Positions 33,461 through 45,764 are shown, counted from the first letter of the stretch. The stretch is DNA of 64,000 nucleotides from Topomyia yanbarensis (GCF_030247195.1 NC_080671.1:3748501-3812500), one strand, 5' to 3'. A program made the numbers and translations. The notes: generated by a model from the letters alone, not told the origin.

Positions 33461-33928
33461 GGATGAAGCCTTATAATAGAAGAAAATTTAAAACGGTCAA
33501 AAGTATACTACAACAGAAAAGCTAGAAACTTACTCGAACTATAAATTGGTTCTCCGGGCTAGTAGGCCCGATTAGAGGGGGAGGCAGCCAGGGCAATTGC
33601 CCGGGTCGTATTTGGGGGCCCGCGTTTTCTACCCGGAAGATAGGCGAACACGTCCGGTATTCATAGAAGAACAATAAAAAAAGCAATAGTAATTTCTTTG
33701 TAATCATTCGCCTTAATAAATTGTTATATGATGAAAGCGTAAAAAATGAAAACTTTATTTGATAGTTGACATTTGTTAAAACAAACGTCCTCTTCTATGT
33801 TCGCTTCTTTGCTGATGGTGCAGGTTGTTGGCTTGGAGACACTGGGCGTGATTGTTGCTGAGTGAATAGTTGTTCCTATCAGATCCGCAGATATTGATTT
33901 TGTAGCCGTTTGTGGTTTGGCATAAGAT
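33461..33928. other. No gene recognised; GC-rich motif
   Basis: Contains GGGCAATTGCCCGGG at about 33589-33603, a palindromic motif within a G-rich block (33570-33625). No supported gene. Confidence 0.3.
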
Positions 33929-33936
33929 GCGTGCCT

Positions 33937-35843
33937 CAGTGGCGTAGCCAGGGGGGGGGGGGGGGGGGGTTTGGGGGTTAAACCCCCCCCCAAACCAAAA
34001 TTAATTGGATTGAAAAAAAAAATTATACTGACGAATTTAATTTAATATTCCACAAAATATTTTTGGAAAAATATTCACTGATCACTACATTGAGAACTGT
34101 GTTTAAAGCGTCATGAGAACTTTTGGAAAATTGTGGGAAGGGGATCTTGTAACTTATCTCTTAGCCAAAATCCCATAGTTGTCAAATTACTTCAATGTAA
34201 AATAAAATAACTGTCTGAATTATTATGAGCGCATTTTTGGAAAGATGCTGCAATATATGGATTAGAGACAATTTTTCGAATGGGAATCTAAATTTGAATA
34301 GGTTGATTGCATATAAAACATAAGCTTGTTTACCGAAAATTTGCATACATTTCAACATTTGCTGAAAATGTATTTTTTTAGATTGTGTAGAGTTTAGACA
34401 ACAATTCAATATGGTTGACAACAAGAATAACATTTCTGAAACTAGTTGAAAGCTGATGTAATTTTGTCTCTAGTAGGTCAGGATCGGTTTTATGAGCATT
34501 GGATTTTTGTTGTATTATCAACTATATGAATAGCCTCCTAGCAGGATGCAATGAATGGCGTACTAAAATTTGGTGTACTACGTACTGCAAGTTGTGAGGT
34601 TGACTAATGAAGAAAAGTAAAATTAATGCTCGATAAATTTTTAACAGTCACGATCACATTCGAAACTGCCAAATTTCGATGTTAACATTGAAGAATTTCA
34701 AAACGTAAAACTGTTCATCTGCTGATAGAATAATTTTGACGGTTAATCCTCCTAGAAGTAATTATAGAGAAGAGTTACTCTTCAAGCAAATTTGGGTCGA
34801 GACTTAATGTCTCCAGCAAAGTTTTCGAAAGTGCTATTTCAAACAACTTTGTCAAAGACATAAATATTCCACATATTCAGAGTATCGAAATATAGTAGTA
34901 GAAAACCTTTACAACAAGCTATTCTGAAATTACTGTATTTGATAAATCTCTTCTGTGGTAATTAAATAATAAATTCACATTGCGTTCAAGGTGCCTTTGA
35001 AGCTTACAAAAAATAAGGGAACTGGATTTAAAACAAATAATTCCCAGATATTAAAAGGACTCAAAAACACAAAGAGTGATTCCATTTTCAGGAGCTAGCT
35101 TCAATTCGGCGCTAGCTTAGTCCGCCCACCAAGTTAGTGTCGGATTCTGATGATATGAAGTCGAAACGCAAGTTTCAGTTCCATTCATCCATAATTTAGT
35201 TATAGGTTTTGTGTTCTCAACTCGCAATGATTGTTTCAAACAATTTTATCCGTAGCGCAGAAAAAAATAGTTTTCACCTAAATTTTTCTTCACTAAGAGA
35301 AATATAGCATGCCCAGTCCATTTAAATCCCTATATGTTGAATTCATGTAGCCTTCATATTTTCAACAAAATTGTTTGAAATGACATTATCAAAAACTTTG
35401 CTGAAGGCACCATGTCTCTTAATATTTTTGAAAAATTAATTCACCATAATTACCTCTATGAGAATTAATCACTAAAATTTCTATATCAAAGCAGGCGCTG
35501 TTTTATGTTGATAACTTCCCGAAGTTGTCAAACCTTCAAAGTCAGGGATTATTATATTAGGTGATCTTGAACGTTGAAATTTTTTTAGATCATTTATCCC
35601 ACTTTAAAAGATCGCAATTTTTGACTACATTGACATATTATACAAGAAAATAATCTATAGAGGTTTGAAAACTGTTCCATGTTGATCCTTCTTGTTTGTA
35701 GACTGGAATGACGTCTGTTAGACTACTTATGTTTTTGAGTTTTCAATAATTTATCAAACTCATATTAAATTTTAAGATTTTTTCAAAAAATTTACGATTT
35801 TCATCAAAACCCCCTCCAAACCAAATTTCTGGCTACGCCACTG
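33937..35843. mobile_element. hAT-type non-autonomous element, 1,907 bp
   Basis: Terminal inverted repeats CAGTGGCGTAGCCAG (33937-33951) and CTGGCTACGCCACTG (35829-35843). A perfect 8-bp target duplication, GCGTGCCT, lies at 33929-33936 and 35844-35851. CAGTG-type ends with 8-bp duplications are the signature of the hAT superfamily. A poly-G run follows the left end and a poly-C run comes shortly after. The interior is AT-rich with no transposase. A second copy starts at 45765. Confidence 0.85.
35105..35180. repeat. Segment shared, inverted, with 13.0 kb
   Basis: GCGCTAG, AAGTTAGTGTCGGATTCTGA and GAAGTCGAAACGC match the minus strand of 13000-13095. Lies inside the hAT-type element, so either that element captured it or the 13-kb segment is a fragment of the same family. 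Confidence 0.5.
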
Positions 35844-35851
35844 GCGTGCCT

Positions 35852-36177
35852 ATAAGAACCTAATTAAAATGTGCGAAATAAAGAAATCAAATCAGTTCAG
35901 TTCATCCAACAGCAGCAGTACTCGGTTGCCCACTGTGTTCGCAGTTGTTAAAGGTGTTGCGTCTTATTATTGCGTTCTGTGTTTATATTGCTGTTCAATG
36001 TACAATTCCTGAAAATTCTAAAGGGTTTATTGATCATAACGGCGCCGGCCAGGCCCGAACGTAGGTCGCGAAAGGAAAGGGAAGGGATATTAGTCCGATA
36101 GTTGCTTTCTCTAGAGGCCGTATATACTACTGCGCACTCCGCAAGTATCACGGGAGGAGGATATTTGCTTAGTAAGT
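35852..36177. other. No gene recognised
   Basis: Between the hAT-type element and the SINE; nothing supported. Confidence 0.3.
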
Positions 36178-36418
36178 ATTGAAGTTGTATTCTACTTCTT
36201 CTTTACCGACGTCAGAGAGGTGGCTCCACTACCTGGACTAGATATCGATCCATCAACTCATGGACCGACGACCGGCGGGCTTTATGCTTCCCTTGTGAAG
36301 GAAGACGTGACCACAGATTTTTTCACCTCAGAAAAATTTCAACGACCTCGGCTAGGATTGAACCCAGGCCAACTAGAATAAGTGACGGTCACGCTTACTA
36401 CACAACCACCGGCGCCGT
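36178..36418 (-). mobile_element. tRNA-derived SINE, copy 1
   Basis: Read on the minus strand it begins with GACGGCGCCGGTGGTTGTGT (A box region), then GGGTTCAATCC (B box, matching GWTCRANNC), then CGAGGTCGTTGAAATTTTTC and a tail of GAAGAAGTAG. The body (ATGAGTTGATGGATCGATAT, CACCTCTCTGACGTC) matches the plus-strand copy at 42098-42380. RNA polymerase III would start from the internal boxes; mobilised by a LINE. Family name not assigned. Confidence 0.7.
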
Positions 36419-37970
36419 CCGAATATACGTATGCGTTTTAATAGTTACCTAAACTCGTATGCCTTCATTTAATAAATGATGATACAATAAGCTTAAAATC
36501 AAAATGCAAATTCTGCACGATTTTTCGAAAAAATGCAATTGCAAATATAATCCACAATCGACATTTGCGTAATTTCAACCAAATATTTAGGTAGAGTTTG
36601 GATTAGTTTGGATTTGGATGGAAGTGTATATGCAAATCTTCTCACAGATCAGTAATCATACGCGTATACCAAATTGAGACGAGGTTTTCGACTGCGGATC
36701 GAGTCCCGTTTCTATAGGCAACTACATCGTCAATTTAAACAGTCGGCACGTCAAACGAAAGAAGAGAGGTGGGTACGTCATTGAAAGTTATTTTTTTCTT
36801 TTGCTGTGTCGATAAAGAAGGGAAGAGTTTTTTTTAAAACACGGCTTTATGTTAACATTGCTGACAGCCATTAATGTGATTCTTCTAGCTCTATTCTGGC
36901 ACACTGATTCGCCTTTTTATCACCATTGTCATTGCTTTAATGATCTCTATAGAACTATGAAGCCGTAAAGAATATGTTTAGTATGTGAATGTAGAACATG
37001 TCTAAAGCCATTAAATAATGCTTCGTGGCCTCTTGGGTATATTTCTTACCCCTAACCTTATTACTTTCCCATCACGGAAATCATGAAAAAACGATTCACT
37101 GATTCCTGAGTACCCACAAATTGAAAAACTCGTAGCCATGGCAATTTTACCCGATTTGTATACCACGGAATAAGAAGCTGTCGAAATTCACATGTCTGGC
37201 ACGCTATCTGTGGACGTGGCCATATGAGTCAACCATAGACTAATAGAAACCTCACGGACTCACATATTGAACTAGAGGGCTTAGGTTTAAAAGGGGCCCT
37301 GCAATAATACAAGCCTTGGGGCCCGACGCGGCTCTCGACAGCCCTACGGGCTACGCCCTGTTGCATTGGAATTGTTAGAGCAATAGACATAAGACGCTGT
37401 TCCACACCAAATTGTATTTGGTGAACTTTAACGGAGCCGATAATCGTTACTTGCTGGTCCATCTGATGCCGCGAGATGATCCGGATACCCTACAAAGCTA
37501 TAGAATGCCATCCTATCATGGAAGTTCTCTGAAAGTAGACAAAAATCATTCTCACGTGTGCGCGAATGACCTAACGGGTAAAACCCAAAATAAACAACAC
37601 AATACAATACATTCTCACGGTAGAACATAAGTTCTAATCCAGATCCATCGTAAAAATGCAACGCCTACCTAGCATCAACCGATTTTTCAAACGAGCGGTA
37701 CAAACAACCCGACAGGCACCAAAGGTCACCCGATGGGAGTTTGAACTTTGTGAGCAGTCATGTATACGCGGTAATCCTTCATATAAACCTTGTCACCACT
37801 AACGTCATTTACTTGCTGTAGATACAATATTACAATTCTGAGTTCATCTAGGCGAACTTTCATGATATCTGTTACTGTTGAATATATCTGTGTCGGTTCT
37901 TTTGAAATCTTTAGAACACTTAGCTGGTCTACTATCATGCATTCCTGGAACGTTTGAAGAACCTTTGAGA
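36419..37970. other. No gene recognised
   Basis: AT-rich DNA. A frame at 37412-37627 begins MYLVNFNGADNRYLLVHLMP, which resembles a retroelement ORF1 fragment, but I cannot place it in a family. Confidence 0.3.
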
Positions 37971-37981
37971 TGATCGAAAGA

Positions 37982-38232
37982 CAGTGGCGGATCCAGGGAT
38001 AGGGTCCTGGGGGTCCGGAGCCCCCTCCCTCCGAAAATTTTCAACTTGTTGAGAAATTTTAAATTAGTTTTAATTTTATATTCGTTTCAATCTCAAGATC
38101 ATTTCAAACCAAATTTAACCACCAAAACAGATATTCATTAAATGAGGTTTTGATGTATAACGTACTATGCAATTTTCATTCCAAAATCAAAATTTGGAAC
38201 CCCTCCCGAATTTTTTTCTGGATCCGCCCCTG
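37982..38232. mobile_element. hAT-type MITE, 251 bp
   Basis: Ends CAGTGGCGGATCCAGGG and CTGGATCCGCCCCTG (inverted, one mismatch). Flanks TCGAAAGA (37974-37981) and ACGAAAGA (38233-38240) form an 8-bp duplication with one mismatch. Poly-purine GGGGGTCCGGAGCCCCC follows the left end. Non-coding. Confidence 0.75.
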
Positions 38233-38699
38233 ACGAAAGATTTATAAAGGATTTTGTATTTGGGTGAACAAAATCTCTCTGGCAACTGCAAAACTTAGTG
38301 GATGTAAACACCAGAGCGCCGTCTTCGCTGAAAATATCAAACAAATCGTACTATTATTCATGGAGATAAAAAACATTGAACTGAACCGATTTCAATTTGC
38401 AAGCAATCGTATACAAAATTTTTCATGCATTTTTCTTGAAACTATGCCTATGCCTATGGTACCATGAATATCTTAAGAACCGTTCAAGCTCTTACCTTTC
38501 CTTTAATTTCTTTTTTAAAGAGTATTAAATTATCTAGGATTTTACCTATCCTTTTAGCGAAATTTGACTAATTAATATTATTATGCATACGAGAATTGCT
38601 CATATTAGACCAGCAGTAGACGAGGTGTCACAGTTATTATAAGCGAGGTGAAACAGTTATAAAAGCTTAATCTTAAGCATACATACAGCTTCATCACGT

Positions 38700-39005
38700 C
38701 TGTAATAGTAACGTTGAGAAGGTTAGCCCTGACAGAAAATTTCACTGCAAATATTAACTTGTAACACTAAGTGGAACATGACGAAGTTAAAATCCAGATC
38801 CCTGATTACATCGATGTCGAAATCGAAGTACATCCATCTAGCACTGTGCACCAAACCAGATCACAATAAAAATTCATATTGAAATATGCAGTGCAGTTAC
38901 GAGCGATACTTGGAGAAACCTTTTCACTGGCGTTCACAATGACTGTATGATTGGTAGATGGCTGACCAAACCTATCTCTTCCTATCTGTATCTTTTAGCC
39001 AACAT
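38700..39005 (+). pseudogene. Third ORF1 copy (related family), N-terminal/middle part
   Basis: VEHDEVKIQIPDYIDVEIEV (about 38775-38835) followed in another frame by a reading equivalent to HDLxPxTPPDQI and then DTWRNLFTGVHNDxxLVRWL, PISSYLYL (38905-38990). These match, in order, KVGIKIPVYIEKDYVDVKLH, DTWRNFFPG and PIPSHLTI of the ORF1 at 2833. It is clearly diverged from the other two copies. The C-terminal half lies at 41236, after about 2.2 kb of inserted repeats. Confidence 0.55.
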
Positions 39006-39106
39006 TAACCCATTAATGCTAAACCTACTAAGAATAACTAAGAATAACTCCTGTTGTGCACGTAATAACGCAAAACAGACATTACCGATGAGTCAATATT
39101 ATTCAT

Positions 39107-39905
39107 ACAGGGTGTTTGGTTCATGATTAAGAACCTCTCGAAGGATGATTGACTGTCATATTTGGAGAAAAAAGCCGCTCTACACATACCATCGAATCTC
39201 AACCGTTACAAAGTTATTGAACTTTTTGTGTAAAAAACTTATTTATCTTAAAATACCTCTAACTCGAAAAGTATACTTCGTATGTTAAATCTTTTAGTTC
39301 CATTGGAAAGGTGAGAAAATTTTCTATTGAATGGTGTCCTCATATCTTTCAGTTAATCAGTTTGATTTACCTTTAAGTTGTAAAGTGATTAAAAGTTGGC
39401 GTTTTTGATGAGGTTTTTGTTAATTTTCTCAAAATAATGAATTATAATTGTAGCAATATCTATTATCTAAAAGTTGGGTTTTAGGACGATTCATAATTTG
39501 TTCTTCAACATCATATTCCTATCTTTTCTCGTTTCTTTGTAATTTCATTACTAAACTTCTCCTGTAATCGACTTGCAAGTGTTTAAAAGACTTTAATCTA
39601 AAAAATATGCATTATATCGTTATTTCCAAGTCTTCATTGGAAAGGTGAGAAAATTTTCTTTCGATTTATGTACAAATATCCTTTAGTTAAGTGTACTGAA
39701 TGGCTTTTTACTAGTAAAATAACTCAAAATTAGCAGTTTTTGGAAAGTTTTGTAATTATTCTAATTATTATTCAACTAAAGTTATCCTTACTATTGTATC
39801 TGTTGGTGTCCTTTGACATTCTCTATAACTTGTTGTTTGACACTTTATCCCTATTGCTTTTCATTTCGCTGCAATTTAATAGTTAACACAGCATGACCAA
39901 ACAAC
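39107..39905. repeat. Element with two about 334-bp internal units
   Basis: Starts CAGGGTGTTTGGTTCATGAT after TA, like an IS630/mariner-type end. CATTGGAAAGGTGAGAAAAT recurs at 39301 and 39635, and the CATATTCCTATCTTTTCTCG-like block recurs about 340 bp later, so the body is a tandem pair. No right terminus was found with confidence. Non-coding. Confidence 0.5.
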
Positions 39906-40559
39906 AATTGTAGTGTAGTGGCATATGAAGCGAGGTGATAAAAATGAATTTGCTTCGAAACTAAATGAGATAATTGAATGGAGTCAAAGAAAGAATTGTA
40001 TAACTTATTTCGATGATAATAATGGTGATATTTATTATTTACTATTTATTTAATTAAATTAATTAAATTTACTATTTATTTAATTAAATTAACGAAAATG
40101 CTAAAAATAACATTAACTTTAAACTAATTTACTTAAAAAAGAATACTAAATACTCTTAACTGAAAGGTATTAATACATCTTTCTCTGCAAATTTTTTCTT
40201 ACTTGCGAATGAAAATAAGAAAAGGTATAATAAGTGCCATACTTTTTCAATAAGAGCTTTATTAATTTTCTTCTTAAGAGATTACAATTTTAGTCAGGGT
40301 GAACAAAACCGATTTTTAAATTAGATATTCTGAAAATACATACGTCGAGGAATTTTTTCTGAAAATTCCATTTCCATTTCGAAGCACTGCAACTCGAGTT
40401 TAAGCTATTTATAGACCAGTAGCTGTTGACTCGCTGCACCGACGGTTAAACTCAATTATCTCGGAATTTTATTTTTTTGAAAAGTTCCTTTGCGGCGATT
40501 ACGACATATCAGGAACCGTATTACCGATCATTCTCAAATTTTCACCAGTTTTTCCTAAT
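39906..40559. other. AT-rich, no gene recognised
   Basis: Contains a local duplication TATTTACTATTTATTTAATT near 40030-40090 and a CAGGGTGAACAAAACCG string at about 40296. No supported feature beyond that. Confidence 0.3.
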
Positions 40560-40565
40560 TATATC

Positions 40566-41206
40566 CACGTCTAAAAACATTATTAAATAAAAAATGACCA
40601 TAAATTTGGCATACGGCATTCGAAAGATATAGTATCCAAACATCTTCTCAGTGAATTTCAAAATGATCCATCGAGAGATTCGAGAGATATGGCGTTTTTG
40701 AAGTTTTATGACACGTTTCATAAGGCTACCAGCAAACACCCCCGGTCCTATCTTTATTAACAAAAAATTGTCTACTTATTTGGTACTTGGCATTCGAAAG
40801 ATATAGTAATCAAGTATGTCCCCTGAAAGTTTGAAAATATTTCATTGACGGAATCGAAAGTTATAACGATTTGAATGCGGTATGCGGTCATAGATGAGTT
40901 TTCTACCAGATATCAAGCATGAAGCCATGTTTGTCCATTGACTATTAAGATCGTTGATACGTGTCGCTATTTTAAAGAAAAACCGTACCATTTAATTACA
41001 CAAATATAATGTACAAAAGGTGTTATTTATATGGTGCGTTGAAAAAATATGAAAATAGGGTTGTCATGAAACTTCAAATCGCCATATCTCTCGAATCTCT
41101 CGATAGATCATTTTGAAATTCACTGAGGAGATGCTTGGATACTGCATCTTTCGAATGCCAATTTTATAGTCATTTTTTTGTTATTTATGGTTTTATACAC
41201 ATCGTG
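40566..41206. mobile_element. Short foldback element with about 140-bp inverted termini
   Basis: The left part (40566-40705: CACGTCTAAAAACATTATTA, CATTCGAAAGATATAGTATC, ATCGAGAGATTCGAGAGAT) is inverted at 41072-41206. The interior (40706-41071) matches one arm of the larger foldback at 51752-53646. The flanks carry TATATC at 40560-40565 and 41207-41212, a possible 6-bp duplication. This copy has lost one whole arm and the centre of the long form. Non-coding. Confidence 0.7.
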
Positions 41207-41235
41207 TATATCAACTACCATGACATCTTTTTTCG

Positions 41236-41610
41236 ACTGGAAAGCTCAATTTGTGCTGCGCATGGAAAATAAGATGGGCAATAATGGATTAACATTAACT
41301 ATATGCAAATAACGCTGGGCCCCTACTCTGGTCAGATTCCTACGTACCAGTTCTGTAGCCAGATGGCACATTACGGAAAGCCGTGGGCCGAAACCGAATA
41401 GAAAAAACCTTCTACAGTCAACACCAACAAACAGTCTTTGACATACGCTGCTAAACACAATCAAATGGCCACCCAACAACTGATACATTTTGTATCTCGA
41501 AACCAATCAAAGATTGCACCTAGTGCCTCCAAAGTAACAACCAGCAACCCCAATAAAGAAGCAAACTTCGATGACACAACGACAGATAGTATTACCATAG
41601 GGTAATCGCC
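41236..41610 (+). pseudogene. Third ORF1 copy, C-terminal part with zinc knuckle remnant
   Basis: YQFCSQMAHYGKPWAETE (41330-41390) corresponds to the CCHC knuckle CXXCxQxAHHGHPC and following Glu of the ORF1 at 2833; Cys to Trp at the last ligand here. KKPSTVNTNKQSLTYAAKHN then TSNPNKEANFDDTTTDSITI (to 41603) form the polar, acidic tail. Taken with the fragment at 38700 this gives one gag split by repeats. Confidence 0.5.
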
Positions 41611-42095
41611 CGTTGTTCATCTTCTCTTAACTCTCTGCGTTAAACACTGACAAAATATTCCGTCAATAAGTCTTGTCTGCTAAACAGAAAACGGAAAAAT
41701 AGCGTATAAGCAAGTATCTCGATAATTATTATAGTCGATAAGGCTATCCAACCATGCAAACTTTTTTATCTATCATCGTGATCAAGTGGTTGATCACTTT
41801 TCGCGCTTTTTCCATAACTCTCTTATTCTGTTTGTGTTCATTTATCGTCCAACAACTCAAAGTGCTTCATTCACTCCTATATGATCGGTCAACAGGTGAC
41901 CGCCCCCAGTCGTTGATTGTAATCGGTGCCTACTTTTCGTCCTCATGATCGTCTTTTCCAGCTGCTTTCAACTCACTACACTGTTCCGACATGTAACCAT
42001 TGCGAGCATTGAGCTCCTAGTCTGATTCTGCGCATCTATTGCTCGTTGGCACTCCACATCGAATCAGTTACATTTACAACATTAGACTCTGAAGA
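41611..42095. other. No gene recognised
   Basis: Nothing supported. A frame at 41754-41945 is hydrophobic but has no family signal. Confidence 0.3.
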
Positions 42096-42097
42096 AT

Positions 42098-42380
42098 TGA
42101 ATGGTAAGCGTTTCCACTACTCACCCCAGTTGGTCTGGGTTCAATCTCTGCCGAGGTCATTGAGATATTTCTGAGATGCAAAAAATCTGAGGTCTCGCCT
42201 TCCTTCGGAAGGGAAGTAAAGCCGTTGGTCCTATTGAAATCGATCCATGAGTTGATAGGTCGATATCAAGTCAAGATAGTGGGAGTGTCACCTCTTTGGC
42301 GTCAGTGTTTGGCCTCGTAGCGGAAAAAGGCCGATTGAAAATAACTAGAACTAGAAAAAGAAGAAGAAGAAGAGAAACTG
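42098..42380 (+). mobile_element. tRNA-derived SINE, copy 2
   Basis: Plus-strand copy of the SINE at 36178-36418: GGTCTGGGTTCAATCTCTGCC contains the B box, then GAGGTCATTGAGATATTTC, CCTTCGGAAGGGAAG, GATCCATGAGTTGATAGGTC, GTCACCTCTTTGGCGTCAG and a (AGA)n tail at 42355-42375. The A box end is weaker than in copy 1. Confidence 0.7.
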
Positions 42381-42539
42381 GCCAAAATTTTATTCATTTC
42401 GGTGATGTTTTAAAAAACTTACGCAAGTTTGAAAGTGTCGCAATAATTAGCGACTCGCACTTTATAAACCTCGTGGCCATGTTTATGACAATTATTGCTT
42501 TTGTAGTTAAGGTCTTGGACGAGACCTTCGGACAGATGT

Positions 42540-42605
42540 TTTTTTTTCCTTTTTTTTTTTTAATTTTGATTATAGAGGCTTAGGGTCATTCGCGAAAGAT
42601 ACGGT
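42540..42605 (-). repeat. 3' fragment of a second SINE family
   Basis: On the minus strand CGAATGACCCTAAGCCTCTA then TAATCAAAATTAAAAAA matches the 3' end of the SINE at 59739-59880 (GGCGAATGACTCTAAGG...TAATCAAAATA). The A-rich end points left, so the fragment is on the minus strand. Confidence 0.5.
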
Positions 42606-45110
42606 TGACAATTTTCAGAGTGCTTTACTTTGGGCCGAGTAATTAATGAAACAGTGTGGTATCCATACTAATCAGTTTATTTAGTGATCATCTATCTCTC
42701 ATTATTTTTCTGAATCGTTAAAATATACACTGACAAACAAAATTGCCAGTTTACAAACAACGTCCAACCGGAAATACAATAATGGGAAACATAAACCAAA
42801 CTCATAAAATGGTTTGATTATAGTTGGTGTACACAGCCAAGTGGGGGAGTTTCTCGCCACACAGCAAGAATATTACCGTACCGGGAATCCTCTTCCTACG
42901 AGGATGAATCCTGTAAGTTTGCGACGAAAATATCACATAAATCAGAGATAAAACCATTTGAATTTTGTTTCCACACGCGTTCACCATGCTCTGAGCAATG
43001 CCTACTGCTGTTCTAGTTATTTCTTTACGTGGCACATCTTACCTACCTCCCGGCAGCCTAGCGACTCGCATCGCATTGCTTCGTTGAAGTGGATATGTGG
43101 CCTACTTGGTCCGAATGCTCACTCCTGACGCCCGGACCAGGAAGAGAAAAAAAAAACGAATATATTTCACAATTTAATGTGACATTTCGATTATTCGATG
43201 GGATTTTATGTGTTTTATTGCTTCTGCACTGTCATTCCGGGGGACATTTTCCGCCCAAAGCACGTAGCCCGCGGTGAAATTCTGGTTAGCAATTGGAAAT
43301 TGGTTTAACTGTCATAAATGGCTTTAGTTTACTTTTGTAACTGTTTCTAGTAACTTAACTAACGTATTTTAATAATTCACTTAAAAAATTCGCAATATAA
43401 AATAAAGATGATTGTTGACCTTTTTTGAACTGGACGCGTAACCATTTATCATTTTCTGGCTTCCGCCCTTCAAAATGCACTTCATAAGCCGTGAACACAA
43501 AATGATGATGCGTCACCTCGTTAAGAAGACTGTAAACTCCCGTCAACCGTGTTCTTCTGCAAAGTTGTTGATTTCACAATTGGTCAAAGTATGGAATCTC
43601 CAGCAAAAATTTCCCCTTGGCGCGAGCTCTTTGAAAATACATTAGTGACTTTACATGCCCAAGGCAACAGAATCAGACATCCATCCCAAGTGTGCGAAAG
43701 CTGACTTGGGAAAAGTAACATTCATTTTGCTTTTTTTTCGGTGGAATATTAGGGCATGTAATCCAGCGTAACCTTCTGTAAATTGTGTTTTTTTTTCATT
43801 TCTCCAGAGGGGAAAATATTTCTTTCGCTGGAATAAGTCTGAAGCGAACCGAAAACTGTCAAGCGGAACTAGGGGGATGAAATGATTGGTGTTGAATTTT
43901 TGGTTTGATGGGGAAACAGTACATCATAAGTCCTTCGAGGAAATCAGTGGCAAAGTGATTCAATTTCATTTTAAACCAGCGACAAATGTTTATGGTCTGT
44001 GAAAATTTAAGTGGTTACTAAATCTAGCGATTGATGAAATTATCTTGGCCAAATTATTATGAGGTAAACTAAATTACACCCATACTGTAGTTATGCCCGA
44101 GAGTAGCACCTTTACGTACTTTTTTTCGGAATCATACTGGTAAAGCATACATCTTTCTTGAAATGGGATATTTTAACCGCTTTCGTGGGTATTTGGATAT
44201 TTGGCTTTGTGTTACATTATGCATTTAAAAATTATGCAGACGAATGGGAAGCCTCACAAAGCAGGTACAGTGTACAACGCGGCAAAACGTTCTTAAAATA
44301 ATAACTTAATTTTTGTTGCCGCGTACAAACCAAATCTCAATATTTACGATTTTCCATTAACATTTTTGTACGCATTGCGTTATGTTGAGAAACTGTTGTA
44401 TGGTTTAGTCTCGCCAAATTTAATTTAACGATTCTCACTAAGTAAAAGATATCGATTTTCTATTCAAACAAACGACCGGCTACTGCTCTAGGCTACCAGT
44501 TAGTGGCGGGAAAAATCGGCTTTCGAACTATACAAGCCCCCTTTCTGCTAAGCAAAACGCAAACCCCAGAGACTTGCGTACATTTCTGGTAAGGAGATTC
44601 GGAATTAGATTTACATGCTAATGAATTCTGTTCAGGTTTTGTGGTGTGTTGAACACTAAGCATTATCATATTCTTTTTCATAACTGACTTCGACATTTTT
44701 CGTTTCGAACAGAGAGTGATTTGTTTGGAAACGAAAATCATGTACACGAGTATGCGTTCAGGATGAGGATTCAACCAATTTTATCAGTGTGAAAATATAT
44801 AGCGAAATGCAACACATTGACATGTTAGCCGAATATCTATGCTTACGGGACATCATCGCGGTTGGTCGTTTGGAACTGTTTCAAGTAGTTCTTATTTTTT
44901 GATTCAACTCCATTGTGGTTTCCACCAATTTTCGTTTAGGTACATGGCGGTCGATAAGATAGTTAAGAATACTAGAAAACGTCGAAAATATTATTTTATA
45001 TAGGTTCTGAAATATACTGAAACTTTGAAAACAATCAACAACTTTTTTCACATTGTTTCACTCTAACAAACGTTTATATCCCTTCAAAACCACCAAAATC
45101 TTTAAAATGC
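42606..45110. other. No gene recognised
   Basis: About 2.5 kb with no frame of recognisable family and no repeat shared with the window. Possibly host intergenic DNA. Confidence 0.3.
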
Positions 45111-45600
45111 AATACAATTTTATTAGAACTCCAACCAGATACGGCTCAGCAATAATTGCACCATCGCCCTTCGTTTATGTTCGTTTTTTACGCAGGCCAA
45201 TTGAAACCGCTCGTCATGTGGTCGTTACCGTCCTCCGATTTGCAGATCTCGCAGTTGCTTGCATGATGTTCGAAGTCCAAACACCTGAAGCCACTCTCCA
45301 CCTGCTTAGTAACTCGCAGAGCGACTCTCAGCACACCGACAATCCGAATTTTACCTTACCGATCTCCGCCAACTTGTGAGCAACGTCCACCAGTAATCGA
45401 ATAGCCATCGGTTGAGTGCCTCCATACGATTTCCCAATCCGGATTGCCACACATGATTGAAGTCATCATTTCACTCAGAAAAGACCATGCGTTTACCCCA
45501 TGCACATTTATTGCCCCGCGGGTTAATTCCCCAGTTGGTCAAATAAGCACTGAACAAACTAGAAATTAGTTTGCTCAGTCCAAAGCAATGTCAGCTCGAT
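45110..45600 (-). pseudogene. R1-type gag fragment
   Basis: The minus strand gives TQPMAIRLLVDVAHKLAEIG, then KVKFGLS, then LRVALRVTKQVESGFRCLDF with EHHASNCEICKSEDG, the junction between the gag core and the first CCHC knuckle of R1-clade elements (compare DRCYRCLESGHKSYEC in the element at 46.7 kb). The first knuckle Cys is lost in one reading. Frameshifted and without neighbours of the same element. Confidence 0.5.
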
Positions 45601-45764
45601 TGGCATCACCCAGCGGACACGTCCTTTCTTACAATGCTATCAAATCAACGAATATTTAAAATTGCATACGCATGTGCAGTTTTGAAAAAGACAACTATTT
45701 ATTTGCAACAAAATAAGAACGGGAAAAATAGTTGCGCAACCAAAGTGATTCACTGCACTGTTGA

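Noticed and set aside
36685..36720. GGATCGAGTCCC, resembling a tRNA B box
   Set aside because: No matching A box or acceptor stem upstream; not a tRNA gene.
39107..39905. Complete IS630/mariner MITE
   Set aside because: The left end is convincing but the best candidate right end (CATGACCAAACAAC near 39890) matches too poorly to define the element.
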